This document shows positions 1 through 9,477 of a stretch of DNA of 64,000 nucleotides, piece by piece. Origin of the DNA: Rhodococcus sp. OK302 (GTDB taxonomy: Bacteria; Actinomycetota; Actinomycetes; Mycobacteriales; Mycobacteriaceae); assembly GCF_002245895.1 (NCBI RefSeq), contig NZ_NPJZ01000001.1, forward strand, positions 5,740,501-5,804,500, in the 5' to 3' direction. Below the pieces are notes generated by a model, which made no database searches, was not told where the DNA came from, and saw only the letters and a list, made by a program, of their open reading frames with translations. Position numbers and translations under genes: made by a program. Each line of letters begins with the position of its first letter. The stretch's first letter is position 1.

Positions 1-36
1 AGTCTTTGCCTGCCCCGGCGGACTTTCGAGTGGAAG

Positions 37-1173
37 TTACTGGGGTTCCACACTGTTCACGTAGGTAGCCGCTTCGATGCCTGTCCACGTCGCGATCTCG
101 GCATGAAACCGCCCCACAGAGTACTTATCATAATTATTCGATCGAGCAGTATTCACGCTGTCGATATTCAGGATGCACTCCGCAATCGACTCCCACCGGT
201 CGTCGTGAAAATGCAGTCCGTCGACGCCTTGCACAACGGTTTCCGACGCACCCCCAACACTATTGGTGATCAATCGCGCACCGGCTGCCATCGCCTCCAC
301 CGGCATGATCCCGAAGTCTTCGATCGGCGGAAATACGTAGGCCAGCGCCTGCTGATACAGAGCGAACAGCATTGCGTCCGAGGGCCGATGAAGAATCCGA
401 ACGGGCACGGACGCTGCCGACGCCATCGCGCGCAGTCGCTTTTCCTCCGGCCCCGACCCTGCAACCACGGCCGCGATGCCGGCCTTCTCCGCAGCCTTGA
501 TCACCCAGTCGAGTCGCTTGTACGGAATAAACCTCGAAGCGCCGAGAACAAACGACGAAGGTAAACTGGAGAGTAACTGAGACTCTTCCTGCGTCAACCT
601 CGAACGCCAGTCGGCAACCCCGGCGATTCGAACAACATCGACCGGCGGATAAATGACCTTCGACTGCACACCCCAAGCACGCTCTATGCGGCTACTGACA
701 AACTCACTGTTGGCCGCGAAGGACGCACCTTCCGATGCCCGCTTGCGATCGACCTTCCGCAAGAACGGAGAGGCCAGCCTCGCCGGCAGCGAATTTCCTC
801 GCTCGTCGAGTTCCGGATTCCACACGTACCGAGCCGGCGTGTGAACGTAGACGAACTTACGAAGTTCGGCCGATCCTCCGGCAAATGTTGCATGGTGCGC
901 GAACAGATGTGAACTGATCAGGGCAAAATCGTAGTCCCGATTCTCGAGCCCGCGCCACGTGAACGGCATCGCCGGGAGCGCCAGCGCTTTTCTCCCCCTC
1001 AGTGGCGTCCTGGCCAGGATACTTTCACGGACAATCGCGGCCGGGTACCGGTCCGGCGCATCGTTCCAGAGACAGTACAAATCCGCATCCGGATAGCAAT
1101 GAACGAACTCGTCGAGCACCTTCTCAGCTCCGCCTGAACGCTCGATCCATTCATGGACGAGTACACCTGCCAT
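37..1173 (-). CDS. GT4-type glycosyltransferase of the exopolysaccharide locus
   Basis: A 378-residue retaining GT-B glycosyltransferase that probably adds one sugar to the lipid-linked exopolysaccharide repeat unit at the inner face of the membrane. The N-terminal half carries a VHEWIERSGGAEKV opening, typical of GT4 acceptor domains. The C-terminal half has the nucleotide-sugar site with FPPIEDFGIMPVEAMAAG, the E-x7-E signature. An ATG also exists at 1194, but the ATG at 1173 has GGGAG six bases before it and gives the usual family start (MAGVLVHEW). It is transcribed away from the hydrolase-polymerase operon, and the two share the short promoter region that contains the 1233-1257 operator. 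The donor and acceptor sugars cannot be read from sequence. Confidence 0.87.
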   Translation of the reverse strand: MAGVLVHEWIERSGGAEKVLDEFVHCYPDADLYCLWNDAPDRYPAAIVRESILARTPLRGRKALALPAMPFTWRGLENRDYDFALISSHLFAHHATFAGGSAELRKFVYVHTPARYVWNPELDERGNSLPARLASPFLRKVDRKRASEGASFAANSEFVSSRIERAWGVQSKVIYPPVDVVRIAGVADWRSRLTQEESQLLSSLPSSFVLGASRFIPYKRLDWVIKAAEKAGIAAVVAGSGPEEKRLRAMASAASVPVRILHRPSDAMLFALYQQALAYVFPPIEDFGIMPVEAMAAGARLITNSVGGASETVVQGVDGLHFHDDRWESIAECILNIDSVNTARSNNYDKYSVGRFHAEIATWTGIEAATYVNSVEPQ

Positions 1174-1232
1174 ATCGGACTCCCGTATGCCCATTGGGCT
1201 AGATCAGATACCTGTTGACGGAAAATGCATCA

Positions 1233-1257
1233 TCAAACAAACCGATGGTATGTTTGA
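1233..1257. promoter_or_regulatory. 25-bp operator-like inverted repeat (site A), ScbR/ArpA type
   Basis: The arms are TCAAACAAACC and GGTATGTTTGA around the centre GAT. They match as an inverted repeat at 10 of 11 positions. The site lies between the divergent starts at 1173 and 1330, so it could control both directions. It resembles the autoregulatory elements bound by gamma-butyrolactone receptor proteins, and such a TetR protein is encoded at 26351-26992. The repeat is seen directly; the regulator assignment is inference. Confidence 0.75.
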
Positions 1258-1329
1258 CAGCAACATACAGGCAACCTCAATCAGCTAGCTCATCCCGGCT
1301 CAATTCGGGGTCTGCGAGAACGTCAGTTC

Positions 1330-3123
1330 ATGGCCCTGTCCGCACTACACGGAGTGATCCCAATCGAGACTCAACTGGCAACGTGGTTCGGACCGGCAGA
1401 GACACCGCTGCTCGGATTCGTCCATGTACCGCAGTCGGGCACTGCCCGCGAAGCTGTCGTGCTGTGCTCGCCCATCGGCAAGGAACACATCGATACTTAC
1501 CGCGGGATGCGACTCCTGGCGGACGAGCTCGCGGCCCGCGGGATCGTGGCGTTCCGTTTCGACTACGAGTCCGTCGGTGATTCAGCCGGTGCAGAAGATG
1601 CTCCCGACGCAATGCGCCGTTGGCAGGACAGCATTGTCAGTGCCATCGATTATGTAAGAAAGAGCGGTGCGCAGTCCGTGAGTATTGTCGGACTGCGACT
1701 CGGTGCGCTCTTGGCTGCTGCAGCGCTCGCGGAGTGCGGGACTATCAATTCGATCGTCCTTTGGGATCCGATCATCAATGGGCGCAACTACGTCAGGGAA
1801 CAGCGCGCGTTTTACGCAATCAGTGTGGGCAAAGACGATCCTGCCGACCCACGCGTGTCGATCATGGGTGGAACGTTGGCGCCCGAATGTGCCGACGAAC
1901 TCATGACCAGTCGCATCAACGGTCCGTTTCCGGGAAATCCGCGCGCCCTACTCGCCGTCCGGTCATCGATGAAAGACAGCAGTGCAATCACCCGACTGAC
2001 GTCGACGATTCAACCTGACGTTCTGGTTCTGGAGAATCACGAAACCTTCACGTCTCCCCCGAGCTTCTATGTCGATATTCCGTACGGTTACATCCACGAG
2101 ATCGCCGACTGGATCGACAAAAATGCGCCGGAGGATTCCGATGCCTTCGCCCCCATCATCGTGCCCACGGCGCGCGTGGCCGTGACTGCAAGTGGGGAGG
2201 AAGTCTACGAATCACTCGAACGAGTCGGTGCCCATCAACTTTTCGCGATCCGCACACATCCTGCGAGTCCCGCCGCCGAACCTGCTCTTGAAGCTCAGTC
2301 TGCTTCCTTCCCGGAGCCTGGACGTGGGCTGGTGTTCTTCACAACTGCCATCGAGCATCGCATCGGTCCCGGACGTTCTTGGGTGAAGATTGCGCGCGAA
2401 GCCGCTGAGCACTCTGTGACCACTTTGCGGTTCGACCGACGAGGCGTCGGTGACACCGGGCGCATCGATGCAAACAACCCGACGTCGGTATATTCACTTT
2501 CGGCAGACGATGATGCGATGACGGCCGTCGCTGCACTTGGAGCAGCTCCCGAAAACCTGATTCTGGCGGGATTGTGTTCGGGCGGTTGGACTGCCGCGTC
2601 GGTAGCACTGAAGGTGGGTGCTCGGTCAACGATTCTCGTCAACATGATCTTGTGGTCAGTGCGAAGGAAGCGAGCTCTCACAGACGCAGTGCTACCCGAA
2701 TCCCCGAAAATAAGTCCTGAAGGCGACACGATAGAGCTGCCTTTCCGGGCGAGAATCAAGACACTGTTGCAGGCACGACTTCCCTACTTCGCATGGAAGA
2801 TACTGGGCAACAATGGAATAACTCAGGTTCCCGAAGTCATGCTCGACGCACTTTACCGGCGCGGCGTGCACACGAAGGCCATTCTCTCACCCGCCGACGC
2901 GGAGTGGTTCCACCACCAGCGCGGCGCGCAAGGTATCGAACGAATGATGCTCCGTGGCTACACCTTCGACGTTGTCATGCCCAGTATCGGAGACCACCCG
3001 TCTTACCATCGCGACCTGCGAAGCATCATCCATCGTGAGTCGATCTCTGCGATAACAACACAATTCGGCAGTTCGACACGACGATCGATCAGCAGCACTG
3101 ATGCGAAGCGGACAACGGTGTGA
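1330..3123 (+). CDS. Tandem alpha/beta-hydrolase protein of the exopolysaccharide operon
   Basis: A 597-residue protein built from two alpha/beta-hydrolase-like halves. Half one (about 20-265) has the FRFDYESVGDS strand-loop and a nucleophile elbow that reads GLRLG (residues 121-125), with Arg where Ser is expected. Half two (about 330-590) has LRFDRRGVGDTG and an elbow GLCSG (414-418), with Cys in the nucleophile position. Similar hydrolases occur next to exosortase and exopolysaccharide genes, where their substrate is poorly known; acyl or ester modification of the glycolipid is a guess. It is the first gene of a right-facing operon and overlaps the next start by GTGA. Whether either half is catalytic is uncertain. 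Confidence 0.75.
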   Translation: MALSALHGVIPIETQLATWFGPAETPLLGFVHVPQSGTAREAVVLCSPIGKEHIDTYRGMRLLADELAARGIVAFRFDYESVGDSAGAEDAPDAMRRWQDSIVSAIDYVRKSGAQSVSIVGLRLGALLAAAALAECGTINSIVLWDPIINGRNYVREQRAFYAISVGKDDPADPRVSIMGGTLAPECADELMTSRINGPFPGNPRALLAVRSSMKDSSAITRLTSTIQPDVLVLENHETFTSPPSFYVDIPYGYIHEIADWIDKNAPEDSDAFAPIIVPTARVAVTASGEEVYESLERVGAHQLFAIRTHPASPAAEPALEAQSASFPEPGRGLVFFTTAIEHRIGPGRSWVKIAREAAEHSVTTLRFDRRGVGDTGRIDANNPTSVYSLSADDDAMTAVAALGAAPENLILAGLCSGGWTAASVALKVGARSTILVNMILWSVRRKRALTDAVLPESPKISPEGDTIELPFRARIKTLLQARLPYFAWKILGNNGITQVPEVMLDALYRRGVHTKAILSPADAEWFHHQRGAQGIERMMLRGYTFDVVMPSIGDHPSYHRDLRSIIHRESISAITTQFGSSTRRSISSTDAKRTTV

Positions 3124-4523
3124 ACCCCGCGATCTTGCTGCTCGGTGTGATGGCTGCATCCCCGCTTGCAGTTGCCCTCTACAGACGACCACAACGAGGG
3201 CTCCTGCTCCTCGCGCTTCTCGCGCCCCTTCACGGCCTGCTGGCAATCGTCCCGAACGGGCAATCCTTGGCCGGATGGAAAGAGGGCTTGATCCTGCTGA
3301 CCTTGTTGTGCACCTTCGTGAGTCCGAATCGCCAACAGGCCGTACGTCCATCGATGCCCTGGTGGCCGGCAGCAGTCGCCTGGGTGCTCATGGGATCTGT
3401 GTCCGCACTGATCCTTTCCGGATTAGGTGGACTGGTATCGATCAAGATCACATACTTCTACGCGTTGATCCCGGTCATCCTCTGGCGTACGCCCTTCACC
3501 CGAACAGATCGAGACCATCTGGTCACGATCCTCATGGGTATGGGCATCTTCACTGCGGCGATCGGACTACTCCAGCAAATCGTCGGGCCTGCATATCTTG
3601 TCGAACTCGGCTACAGCTACACCGAACAGATCAGAATTACCGGTTCGCTGCTTCGCAGCTTCAGCACGTTCACCGGCCCATTCGCATTTGCACTCTTTGT
3701 CAGTATGAGCCTGATCATCGGTATATCAGTCAGCCTCGCTGATCCAAAACGCTTGCGTAACAAGATCTTCCTAGCCGCAACTCCGCTCATGATCGCAGGG
3801 ATGGGGGTTTCCATCGTGCGTGCCAGTTATATCGCGCTCGCTGTCGGTCTCTTCTACCTGGCGATCTACCGATATCGTTCTCTGCTTGTATTGTTCGCCG
3901 GTATCGCTGCCGCAGTTCCAGTCGCATTGCTGGTCGCACCGGCCTCCGTCGTCAAGCCATTGTTCTCCTCATACAGCCTGTCGGAGCGTGGCAGCGGTTG
4001 GTCGTCGACGATCAGTTCGTTGTTTGTCCATCCGCTTGGCCAGGGACTTGGAGCAACTGGGTCCGCGGCCGCGAAAGCTGCCGAAACCGCCCACCCGATG
4101 CTGAACACGATGACCATCAAAGCAGCAACCACTCTTGGGCTGATTCCATACCAACCCGACAACTACTACATCAAAGTCCTTGTCGAACTGGGTCCAGTCG
4201 GGATGTGGATCTTCGCCCTACTCCTGATCTCCGCAGCACTCACTGCACTCAGAAGCTCTCGAGTGCTCCCCGGACAGGACGGCGCCTTCGCCTTGGGTGT
4301 CAGCGCTTCCATCATCGCCGCAGCCTGTGCGTCGGTGTTCGCTACGTACTTCGAGATTTTCCCTCTCGACTTGTACTTCTGGTTACTGATTGGAACTGTG
4401 GGATGCGCATTGAGCCAACATCACTCCGTACAAGCAACGACGGAGGTTCAGGAATCACCTTCGGCGCGATGGCCCTCCGCCCAGGCGGAGGCGGAGTACA
4501 GACCTACGCTCGCGAAGTCCTGA
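3120..4523 (+). CDS. O-antigen ligase/polymerase-like membrane protein
   Basis: A 467-residue polytopic protein with about ten or more hydrophobic segments and one long external loop (about residues 290-350). This is the layout of Wzy polymerases and O-antigen ligases. It probably polymerises the flipped repeat units on the outer side of the membrane. The GTG start overlaps the TGA of the hydrolase gene (GTGA), and its own 3' end overlaps the following glycosyltransferase by about 120 bases, so the three genes are translationally coupled. Family membership rests on topology and the WaaL-like loop, because Wzy-type sequences are poorly conserved. Polymerase fits the context better than ligase, since a flippase and a chain-length protein are present. 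Confidence 0.8.
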   Translation: MNPAILLLGVMAASPLAVALYRRPQRGLLLLALLAPLHGLLAIVPNGQSLAGWKEGLILLTLLCTFVSPNRQQAVRPSMPWWPAAVAWVLMGSVSALILSGLGGLVSIKITYFYALIPVILWRTPFTRTDRDHLVTILMGMGIFTAAIGLLQQIVGPAYLVELGYSYTEQIRITGSLLRSFSTFTGPFAFALFVSMSLIIGISVSLADPKRLRNKIFLAATPLMIAGMGVSIVRASYIALAVGLFYLAIYRYRSLLVLFAGIAAAVPVALLVAPASVVKPLFSSYSLSERGSGWSSTISSLFVHPLGQGLGATGSAAAKAAETAHPMLNTMTIKAATTLGLIPYQPDNYYIKVLVELGPVGMWIFALLLISAALTALRSSRVLPGQDGAFALGVSASIIAAACASVFATYFEIFPLDLYFWLLIGTVGCALSQHHSVQATTEVQESPSARWPSAQAEAEYRPTLAKS

Positions 4524-5491
4524 AAGAGATTGCCCCGCTGATCAATGGAACGGTAAAGTTGAGTGCCTCGATCCAGAGCGACGCAGTCTCCGAGATTCCG
4601 GCATCGTTGAGTGTCATCCCGCGACCAGTGGTCGCCGGTGCCAGAAGGGCAGCGTGGGCGATGGTGCCGATCCGCGGGTCGGCTTTGTACCACAGTCTCG
4701 ATGTCGATCTCCCGATCAGGCAAGCGGGACTGACTGTTTCGACGTTCCACGATATGGCGGTATTCGATGTTCCCTGGGCATTCAGCAAATTCCGAGCCGC
4801 CGGCGAACGCCAATTACTGTCGATGGCCCTGCGTAAGGCTGATGTGCTCATCGCCGTGTCCGACTTTACCGCCGAGCGAATCAAATCACTGAGCGGCCGC
4901 GAGGCAATCGTCACTCCACTAGCACCTGCACCGTGGGCCACGGTACCAACGCCTACCGAAGTAGCCGAGGTCCGTCACCGCTTGAGCCTACCTGAGCGAT
5001 TTGTACTTCAAGTCGGAACCATCGAACCGCGCAAAGACGTCGCACTGGTTGCAAATGCCTGCTCCGAACTATCAATACCCTTTGTCCTCGCCGGGTCCGG
5101 ATCTCGCGGACCTGACGCACCCAGTTCCGCGATCGGCCTTGGCTACGTTGCGACAGAAGATCTTCCAGCACTATATTCTGCAGCAACTGCTGTTGCGTAC
5201 GCGTCGCACTACGAGGGTTTCGGTCTCCCGCCACTCGAGGCGATGGCATGTGGCAGTGCTGTCGTCGCCAGCGCCGTCGGGGCACTGCCTGATTTTGCGG
5301 ACGACGCCGCAGCCTTAGTCCACACACACGACAAGGATTCATGGGTGCGTGCGCTCCGCTCGGTGATCAACGACTCCGAATACAATGCGGCCCTGCGCAC
5401 CTCAGCGCCTCGAGTTGCATCCCGATTCACTTGGGCACAAACTGCCGAGCTCACTGTCGAGGCATACCGGACTGCCGGGTTGGACGTATGA
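4403..5491 (+). CDS. GT4-type glycosyltransferase
   Basis: A glycosyltransferase of about 362 residues. GITFGAMALRPGGGGVQTY near the N-terminus is the first beta strand and glycine-rich acceptor loop. LQVGTIEPRKD and YEGFGLPPLEAMACG are the donor-site and E-x7-E motifs of family GT4. The frame stays open far upstream, but that part is only the polymerase gene read in another frame. I chose the ATG at 4403 because it precedes the first strand by a short leader; the ATG at 4469 would cut that strand. The long overlap with the polymerase gene is therefore real and unusual in size. It should extend the lipid-linked oligosaccharide. Confidence 0.85.
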   Translation: MRIEPTSLRTSNDGGSGITFGAMALRPGGGGVQTYAREVLKEIAPLINGTVKLSASIQSDAVSEIPASLSVIPRPVVAGARRAAWAMVPIRGSALYHSLDVDLPIRQAGLTVSTFHDMAVFDVPWAFSKFRAAGERQLLSMALRKADVLIAVSDFTAERIKSLSGREAIVTPLAPAPWATVPTPTEVAEVRHRLSLPERFVLQVGTIEPRKDVALVANACSELSIPFVLAGSGSRGPDAPSSAIGLGYVATEDLPALYSAATAVAYASHYEGFGLPPLEAMACGSAVVASAVGALPDFADDAAALVHTHDKDSWVRALRSVINDSEYNAALRTSAPRVASRFTWAQTAELTVEAYRTAGLDV

Positions 5492-5501
5492 GTTGGGCTT
5501 T

Positions 5502-7091
5502 ATGACAGACCGCCGATCCTCCGATACCGACCATGTGTCACCTCGTAAATTCGCCGAACTGAAGCATGCTGCGCAACTGAAGTTCGAGAAGGAACGCCTC
5601 GAACGAGAAACCAAGATTCACCAACCGTTAACACCTGAGTTGACGGCAAACGCGGCCCGTCGTAGCACGGCGATCATGTTGGGAAGTAGAGTCGCCGTCG
5701 CCGCAATGGGCTGGACCGGTTCCGTTTTGATCGCTCGCGCAATCAGCCCCGAGCAATTCGGTCAGTTCTCATTGATCTTCGGTCTGCTCGGATTGCTTTC
5801 CGTCATCACTGATCTCGGCGTCGGACGAGTTGTACTTGCAAAACTGGTCGAGAGCAATCCTTGGGAAATCTCGCTGGTTACAACCGCATTCATCTCGCTA
5901 CGCATCGCTTTGGGACTGCTCGGATACGTCTTGGCTGTCGGATACGTCTGGATAATGGGATACCCCGCAGAAGTCATCGAAGCGACTGCGATTGCAGGCC
6001 TCGTCGTCGTTGTCGCGACACCAAGTCACGCGCTTTCGGTGATGTACCAGAGTCGTCTCAAGATGACCTATGTGGCAGTTGCCGAAGGCGCCGGACAACT
6101 TGCGCAGCTGATGGCGACAATCGCAGCTGTACTGTGGCAACCCCTCCTCATCATCCTCGTGATTCCAGCAGTAATCAACGAAGTGGTCGCTGCCGTCATC
6201 AAGATCCGCGGTGTTCGCAAGGGTGTCGCCGGCCCGCTCCCCGCCTCGCGCGCCCAGTTTCGACGGTGGCGAGAAATGCTGATCGAAGCGATCCCACTCA
6301 GCATCGGATTCGCTTTCATCACATTGCTTTCCAAAATCGACGTCCTCATGCTCGGCAAACTCGACACGTTCGATTCTGTCGGGTTGTACAGCATCGGATA
6401 CAAGTTCGCGGATCTTCTACAGATCGTCGCCATCACCGTCGTCACCCCCGTAACCACACTCCTCGTCTCCTCATGGCCTGACAAACTCGATATCTTTCGG
6501 GAGCGCAGTCGTGAAGCGTTCATCGTCCTTGCCATTCTCGGAAGCGCGTCCATCGCGGCGTTCTGGCCGGCGGCAACCGAAGTCCTGTCACTGCTGTACG
6601 GCGAAAGATTCACTGTTGCAGGAACTTCCACACGACTCCTCGTCTTGGGTGCCTGCTTTTCGATGCTAACTCAACTCGGCCTGATGGTGCTGATAGCCAG
6701 TGGACGGCATCGCACGTACCCCTGGGTGGCGCTGGCCGGACTCGGTTTCAATATCGTTGCCAACCTTGTCCTCATCCCTCGCTTCTCGTTCAACGGCGCC
6801 GCAATTGCAACAGTTGTCACCGAAATGCTTCTGTTCATTGCGATTTGGATCGTCGTAGTTCGAACAGTTCCTGCCCACAACCTGTTTCCTGCTATCCCTG
6901 TCGTCGCGACGACAGCGATCGGCGTACTGGTCACGACGGTGGGGACCATCTGCGTCGAACGATTTTCCATTCCGTGGCTTCTCGTGTCGATCGCCGCACC
7001 TGTCGTAATCGCGGCAATCTTCGTAGTCGTTCCGATCTCCAACGGGAAAACCCTGTTGGCGCTCATCAAACCCGGTGGAGACAACACATGA
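5502..7091 (+). CDS. Polysaccharide flippase (MOP/Wzx-like)
   Basis: A protein of about 529 residues with roughly 12-14 membrane segments of the MATE/MOP polysaccharide-export type. A hydrophilic, charged N-terminal extension of about 50 residues (with KFEKERLERETK) precedes the first helix. It is expected to move undecaprenyl-linked repeat units across the membrane for the polymerase at 3120-4523. It starts 10 bases after the stop of the glycosyltransferase, and its stop overlaps the next start (ATGA). The extension is longer than in most flippases and could be a contact site for cytoplasmic enzymes; that is speculation. Confidence 0.87.
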   Translation: MTDRRSSDTDHVSPRKFAELKHAAQLKFEKERLERETKIHQPLTPELTANAARRSTAIMLGSRVAVAAMGWTGSVLIARAISPEQFGQFSLIFGLLGLLSVITDLGVGRVVLAKLVESNPWEISLVTTAFISLRIALGLLGYVLAVGYVWIMGYPAEVIEATAIAGLVVVVATPSHALSVMYQSRLKMTYVAVAEGAGQLAQLMATIAAVLWQPLLIILVIPAVINEVVAAVIKIRGVRKGVAGPLPASRAQFRRWREMLIEAIPLSIGFAFITLLSKIDVLMLGKLDTFDSVGLYSIGYKFADLLQIVAITVVTPVTTLLVSSWPDKLDIFRERSREAFIVLAILGSASIAAFWPAATEVLSLLYGERFTVAGTSTRLLVLGACFSMLTQLGLMVLIASGRHRTYPWVALAGLGFNIVANLVLIPRFSFNGAAIATVVTEMLLFIAIWIVVVRTVPAHNLFPAIPVVATTAIGVLVTTVGTICVERFSIPWLLVSIAAPVVIAAIFVVVPISNGKTLLALIKPGGDNT

Positions 7092-8170
7092 TTCGAACAC
7101 TGATCTTCGTCAGTCACACCGGAGAGGTTTCCGGAGCCGAACTCGTCATGATTCAGGCGATGCAACTCGCGAAAGAAAGCGGGGCCACCGTAATTTTGGT
7201 ATGCCCGGACGGCCCGCTGACTCAGCGAGTCACTGACATCTGCGAAGTTCTCCCAATACCGAGCCTCGCGCTCAAGGGGGAAGGTGGCATCAATCGCATT
7301 CTCGCTATCGCTACCGTGGTGAAGAACTGGCGAATCGCAGGACGCATGATCGCGTCCCGTACGCGATCCGAGAATGCAAAAGTGATCGTCAATTCCCTGT
7401 TTGCATTGCCGGCAATCAGATTCGGCCGGGTCGATGGCGGCGCAACTTGGCTCATTCACGACACGCTCTCCAACACCAAACAACGCACTGTCGTCCGCAT
7501 TGCCAAGCCTTCCATCCGACGAGCAGTTTCCGTCTCCGGGCCCACAGCAATACCTGTACGCGCGCTAGGCATCCCCACTACGATCGCGCGACTCGGTGTT
7601 GCGGTACCCGACGAAATCGCGGTAGTTCAATCCCCCGCGCCCGGGGTTGTCGGCATAATCGGATCTATCACTCCGTGGAAGGGCCACACCGTCCTGTTGG
7701 AGGCAATTGCCAGAACGCCTGACGTATTACTCGAAATTGCCGGTGTCCCATTTCCCGGAGACGAGCCGTATGCCGAAGTGTTAAAACAACGTTCCGAAGA
7801 ACCCGATTTGAGGGGCCGTGTCCGGTTCCTTGGATACGTCGATTCACTGTCCACCGTCAGAAACTGGGACCTCGCTATCTCAGCCAGCACCTCTCCTGAG
7901 GCCAGTCCGCTGGTAGTTCTCGAAGCCATGAGCCTCGGAGTGCCCGTCATCGGAACCGACCATGGGGGAACGAGCGAGCTACTCGCGGACGGTGCGGGTT
8001 CCCTCATCGCAGTTGATGACCCCGCCCAACTAGCTGCAGAAATCGCCAGACTGTTGAACGACGAATGCGCGCGATCTACATTTGCGCGCGCTGGTCGAAA
8101 AAGAGTGGTTGAGCGCTATGACATCCGAAAGAACCTACCGGCGCTCCTCGAGGAACTCGTTCGTGACTAA
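7088..8170 (+). CDS. GT4-type glycosyltransferase
   Basis: A 360-residue glycosyltransferase. FVSHTGEVSGAELV is the glycine-rich acceptor loop of GT4 enzymes, GIIGSITPWKGH the start of the donor domain, and SPEASPLVVLEAMSLG the E-x7-E region. The ATG overlaps the flippase stop (ATGA). The frame remains open upstream, but that stretch is flippase sequence in another frame. It is the second right-facing transferase of the operon and, with those at 37 and 4403, gives at least three sugar-adding enzymes besides the initiating transferase. This suggests a repeat unit of about four or more sugars, unless some genes lie outside the window. Confidence 0.86.
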   Translation: MIRTLIFVSHTGEVSGAELVMIQAMQLAKESGATVILVCPDGPLTQRVTDICEVLPIPSLALKGEGGINRILAIATVVKNWRIAGRMIASRTRSENAKVIVNSLFALPAIRFGRVDGGATWLIHDTLSNTKQRTVVRIAKPSIRRAVSVSGPTAIPVRALGIPTTIARLGVAVPDEIAVVQSPAPGVVGIIGSITPWKGHTVLLEAIARTPDVLLEIAGVPFPGDEPYAEVLKQRSEEPDLRGRVRFLGYVDSLSTVRNWDLAISASTSPEASPLVVLEAMSLGVPVIGTDHGGTSELLADGAGSLIAVDDPAQLAAEIARLLNDECARSTFARAGRKRVVERYDIRKNLPALLEELVRD

Positions 8171-9248
8171 AGCGCTTCGCCTATCAGCAGCCGCAGTGGT
8201 TCTCGTTGTCCTCGGAGTTGTCGTTCAGTCGTCGGTCTCCGAATCGAGTAAGCCATGCGAACCAGCTCCGTCCACCGACAGCACCGGCATAGCCCTCGGT
8301 TCTGGTTACACTGCACTAGGTCAGCCTGAAATAGACAAGGTCATCGAGGATATTCAGGACTCGGGTTCCGATTGGATCAGATTCGACTTCGACTGGTCAT
8401 TTATCGAATCCACACAGGGAACGTTCGATTGGTCAGGAACTGACCGACTCGTCGAGGCCGCGAAGGCCAGCGGACTCCATGTGCTCGGCTTGATCACCTA
8501 TACACCGGAATGGGCTCGCGCCGCGTCGGATTCGGAAGCGGATAGTCACACTCGCCCTGCTGACCCCACAACATTTGGTGACTTCGCAGGTATTGCTGCA
8601 GAACGCTACATCGACGCGGTATCTGCCTGGGAGATCTGGAACGAACCTAATCTCCAGTCGTTCTTCAACCCTGCGCCAGACGTAGGGTATTACTCGGAGA
8701 TGCTGACAGCTGCGAGCGCCTCGATCAAAAAGGTTCAGCCCGATGCGACGATCGTGTCCGGTGGCCTGTCCCCCGCAACGGACAACGGTACGGATATCAG
8801 CCCCACGACCTTTCTGTCCGATCTGTACGACACTGGAGCTGGCCCCTATTTCGACATCGTAGGTATGCATCCGTACAGCTTTCCCGCACTACCGTCCGAT
8901 GCCCTCACCCAGAGTTGGAACTCGTTTTACCGAATGCGCTTCATGCACGACACCATGGTGACTAACGGCGACACAGCCAAGTCAATCTGGGCAACGGAAT
9001 TCGGTTCGCCAACCGGCAGCAGTCCAGAAGCTGTCACAGAGGCCGTTCAAGCTGAAATTCTCCGCGACGGAATCAACGAGGCCCGCAGGCTCGGATTCGT
9101 CTCCAAGTTGTTCGTTTACAGCCTCCAGGACCTTGGATCCGATTTAGGGGATCGCGAACAGAACTTCGGACTTCTGGACACAAACTCCGATCCGAAGCCT
9201 GCAATGACCGTCCTGGAAAATGCCAACAAAACTGGAGGGTGCTTCTGA
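8163..9248 (+). CDS. Secreted PslG-like glycoside hydrolase, copy 1
   Basis: A 361-residue exported TIM-barrel glycosidase of the GH5/GH39-like clan A type. It starts at GTG 8163, seven bases after GAGGAA, and overlaps the previous stop; an in-frame ATG at 8118 is the alternative. The first 25 residues form a signal peptide or membrane anchor (KALRLSAAAVVLVVLGVV). WEIWNEPN places the acid/base at Glu161 and WATEFG the nucleophile at Glu279. The shape recalls PslG, the endoglycosidase of the Pseudomonas Psl operon, so it may trim or release the polymer made by this locus. A paralogue follows at 9478. Confidence 0.82.
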   Translation: MTKALRLSAAAVVLVVLGVVVQSSVSESSKPCEPAPSTDSTGIALGSGYTALGQPEIDKVIEDIQDSGSDWIRFDFDWSFIESTQGTFDWSGTDRLVEAAKASGLHVLGLITYTPEWARAASDSEADSHTRPADPTTFGDFAGIAAERYIDAVSAWEIWNEPNLQSFFNPAPDVGYYSEMLTAASASIKKVQPDATIVSGGLSPATDNGTDISPTTFLSDLYDTGAGPYFDIVGMHPYSFPALPSDALTQSWNSFYRMRFMHDTMVTNGDTAKSIWATEFGSPTGSSPEAVTEAVQAEILRDGINEARRLGFVSKLFVYSLQDLGSDLGDREQNFGLLDTNSDPKPAMTVLENANKTGGCF

Positions 9249-9477
9249 AAAGATTCGCCAACTTCATCCCCATTCAGAAAAAATCGGACAATACCAACCG
9301 ACGCATTCCAATCGCCTTCACAAGCAAGCACAGGTGCTGAAGAACCGACCTCGAGACTGCTCCCCACAGACCGAATTCGTGCAATTCTACTTATTGCCGG
9401 ATTCGTCAGCGATATCCGGATCCATCCTCTTATTGTGGCCCCTGTTTCGCGACCCCTGTGGAAAGAAGGTGGTCGAC

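Noticed and set aside
3998..4402. Open upstream extension of the glycosyltransferase frame, about 135 residues
   Set aside because: It lies inside the polymerase gene, has no family features and is rich in Arg and Ser as expected of an out-of-frame read.
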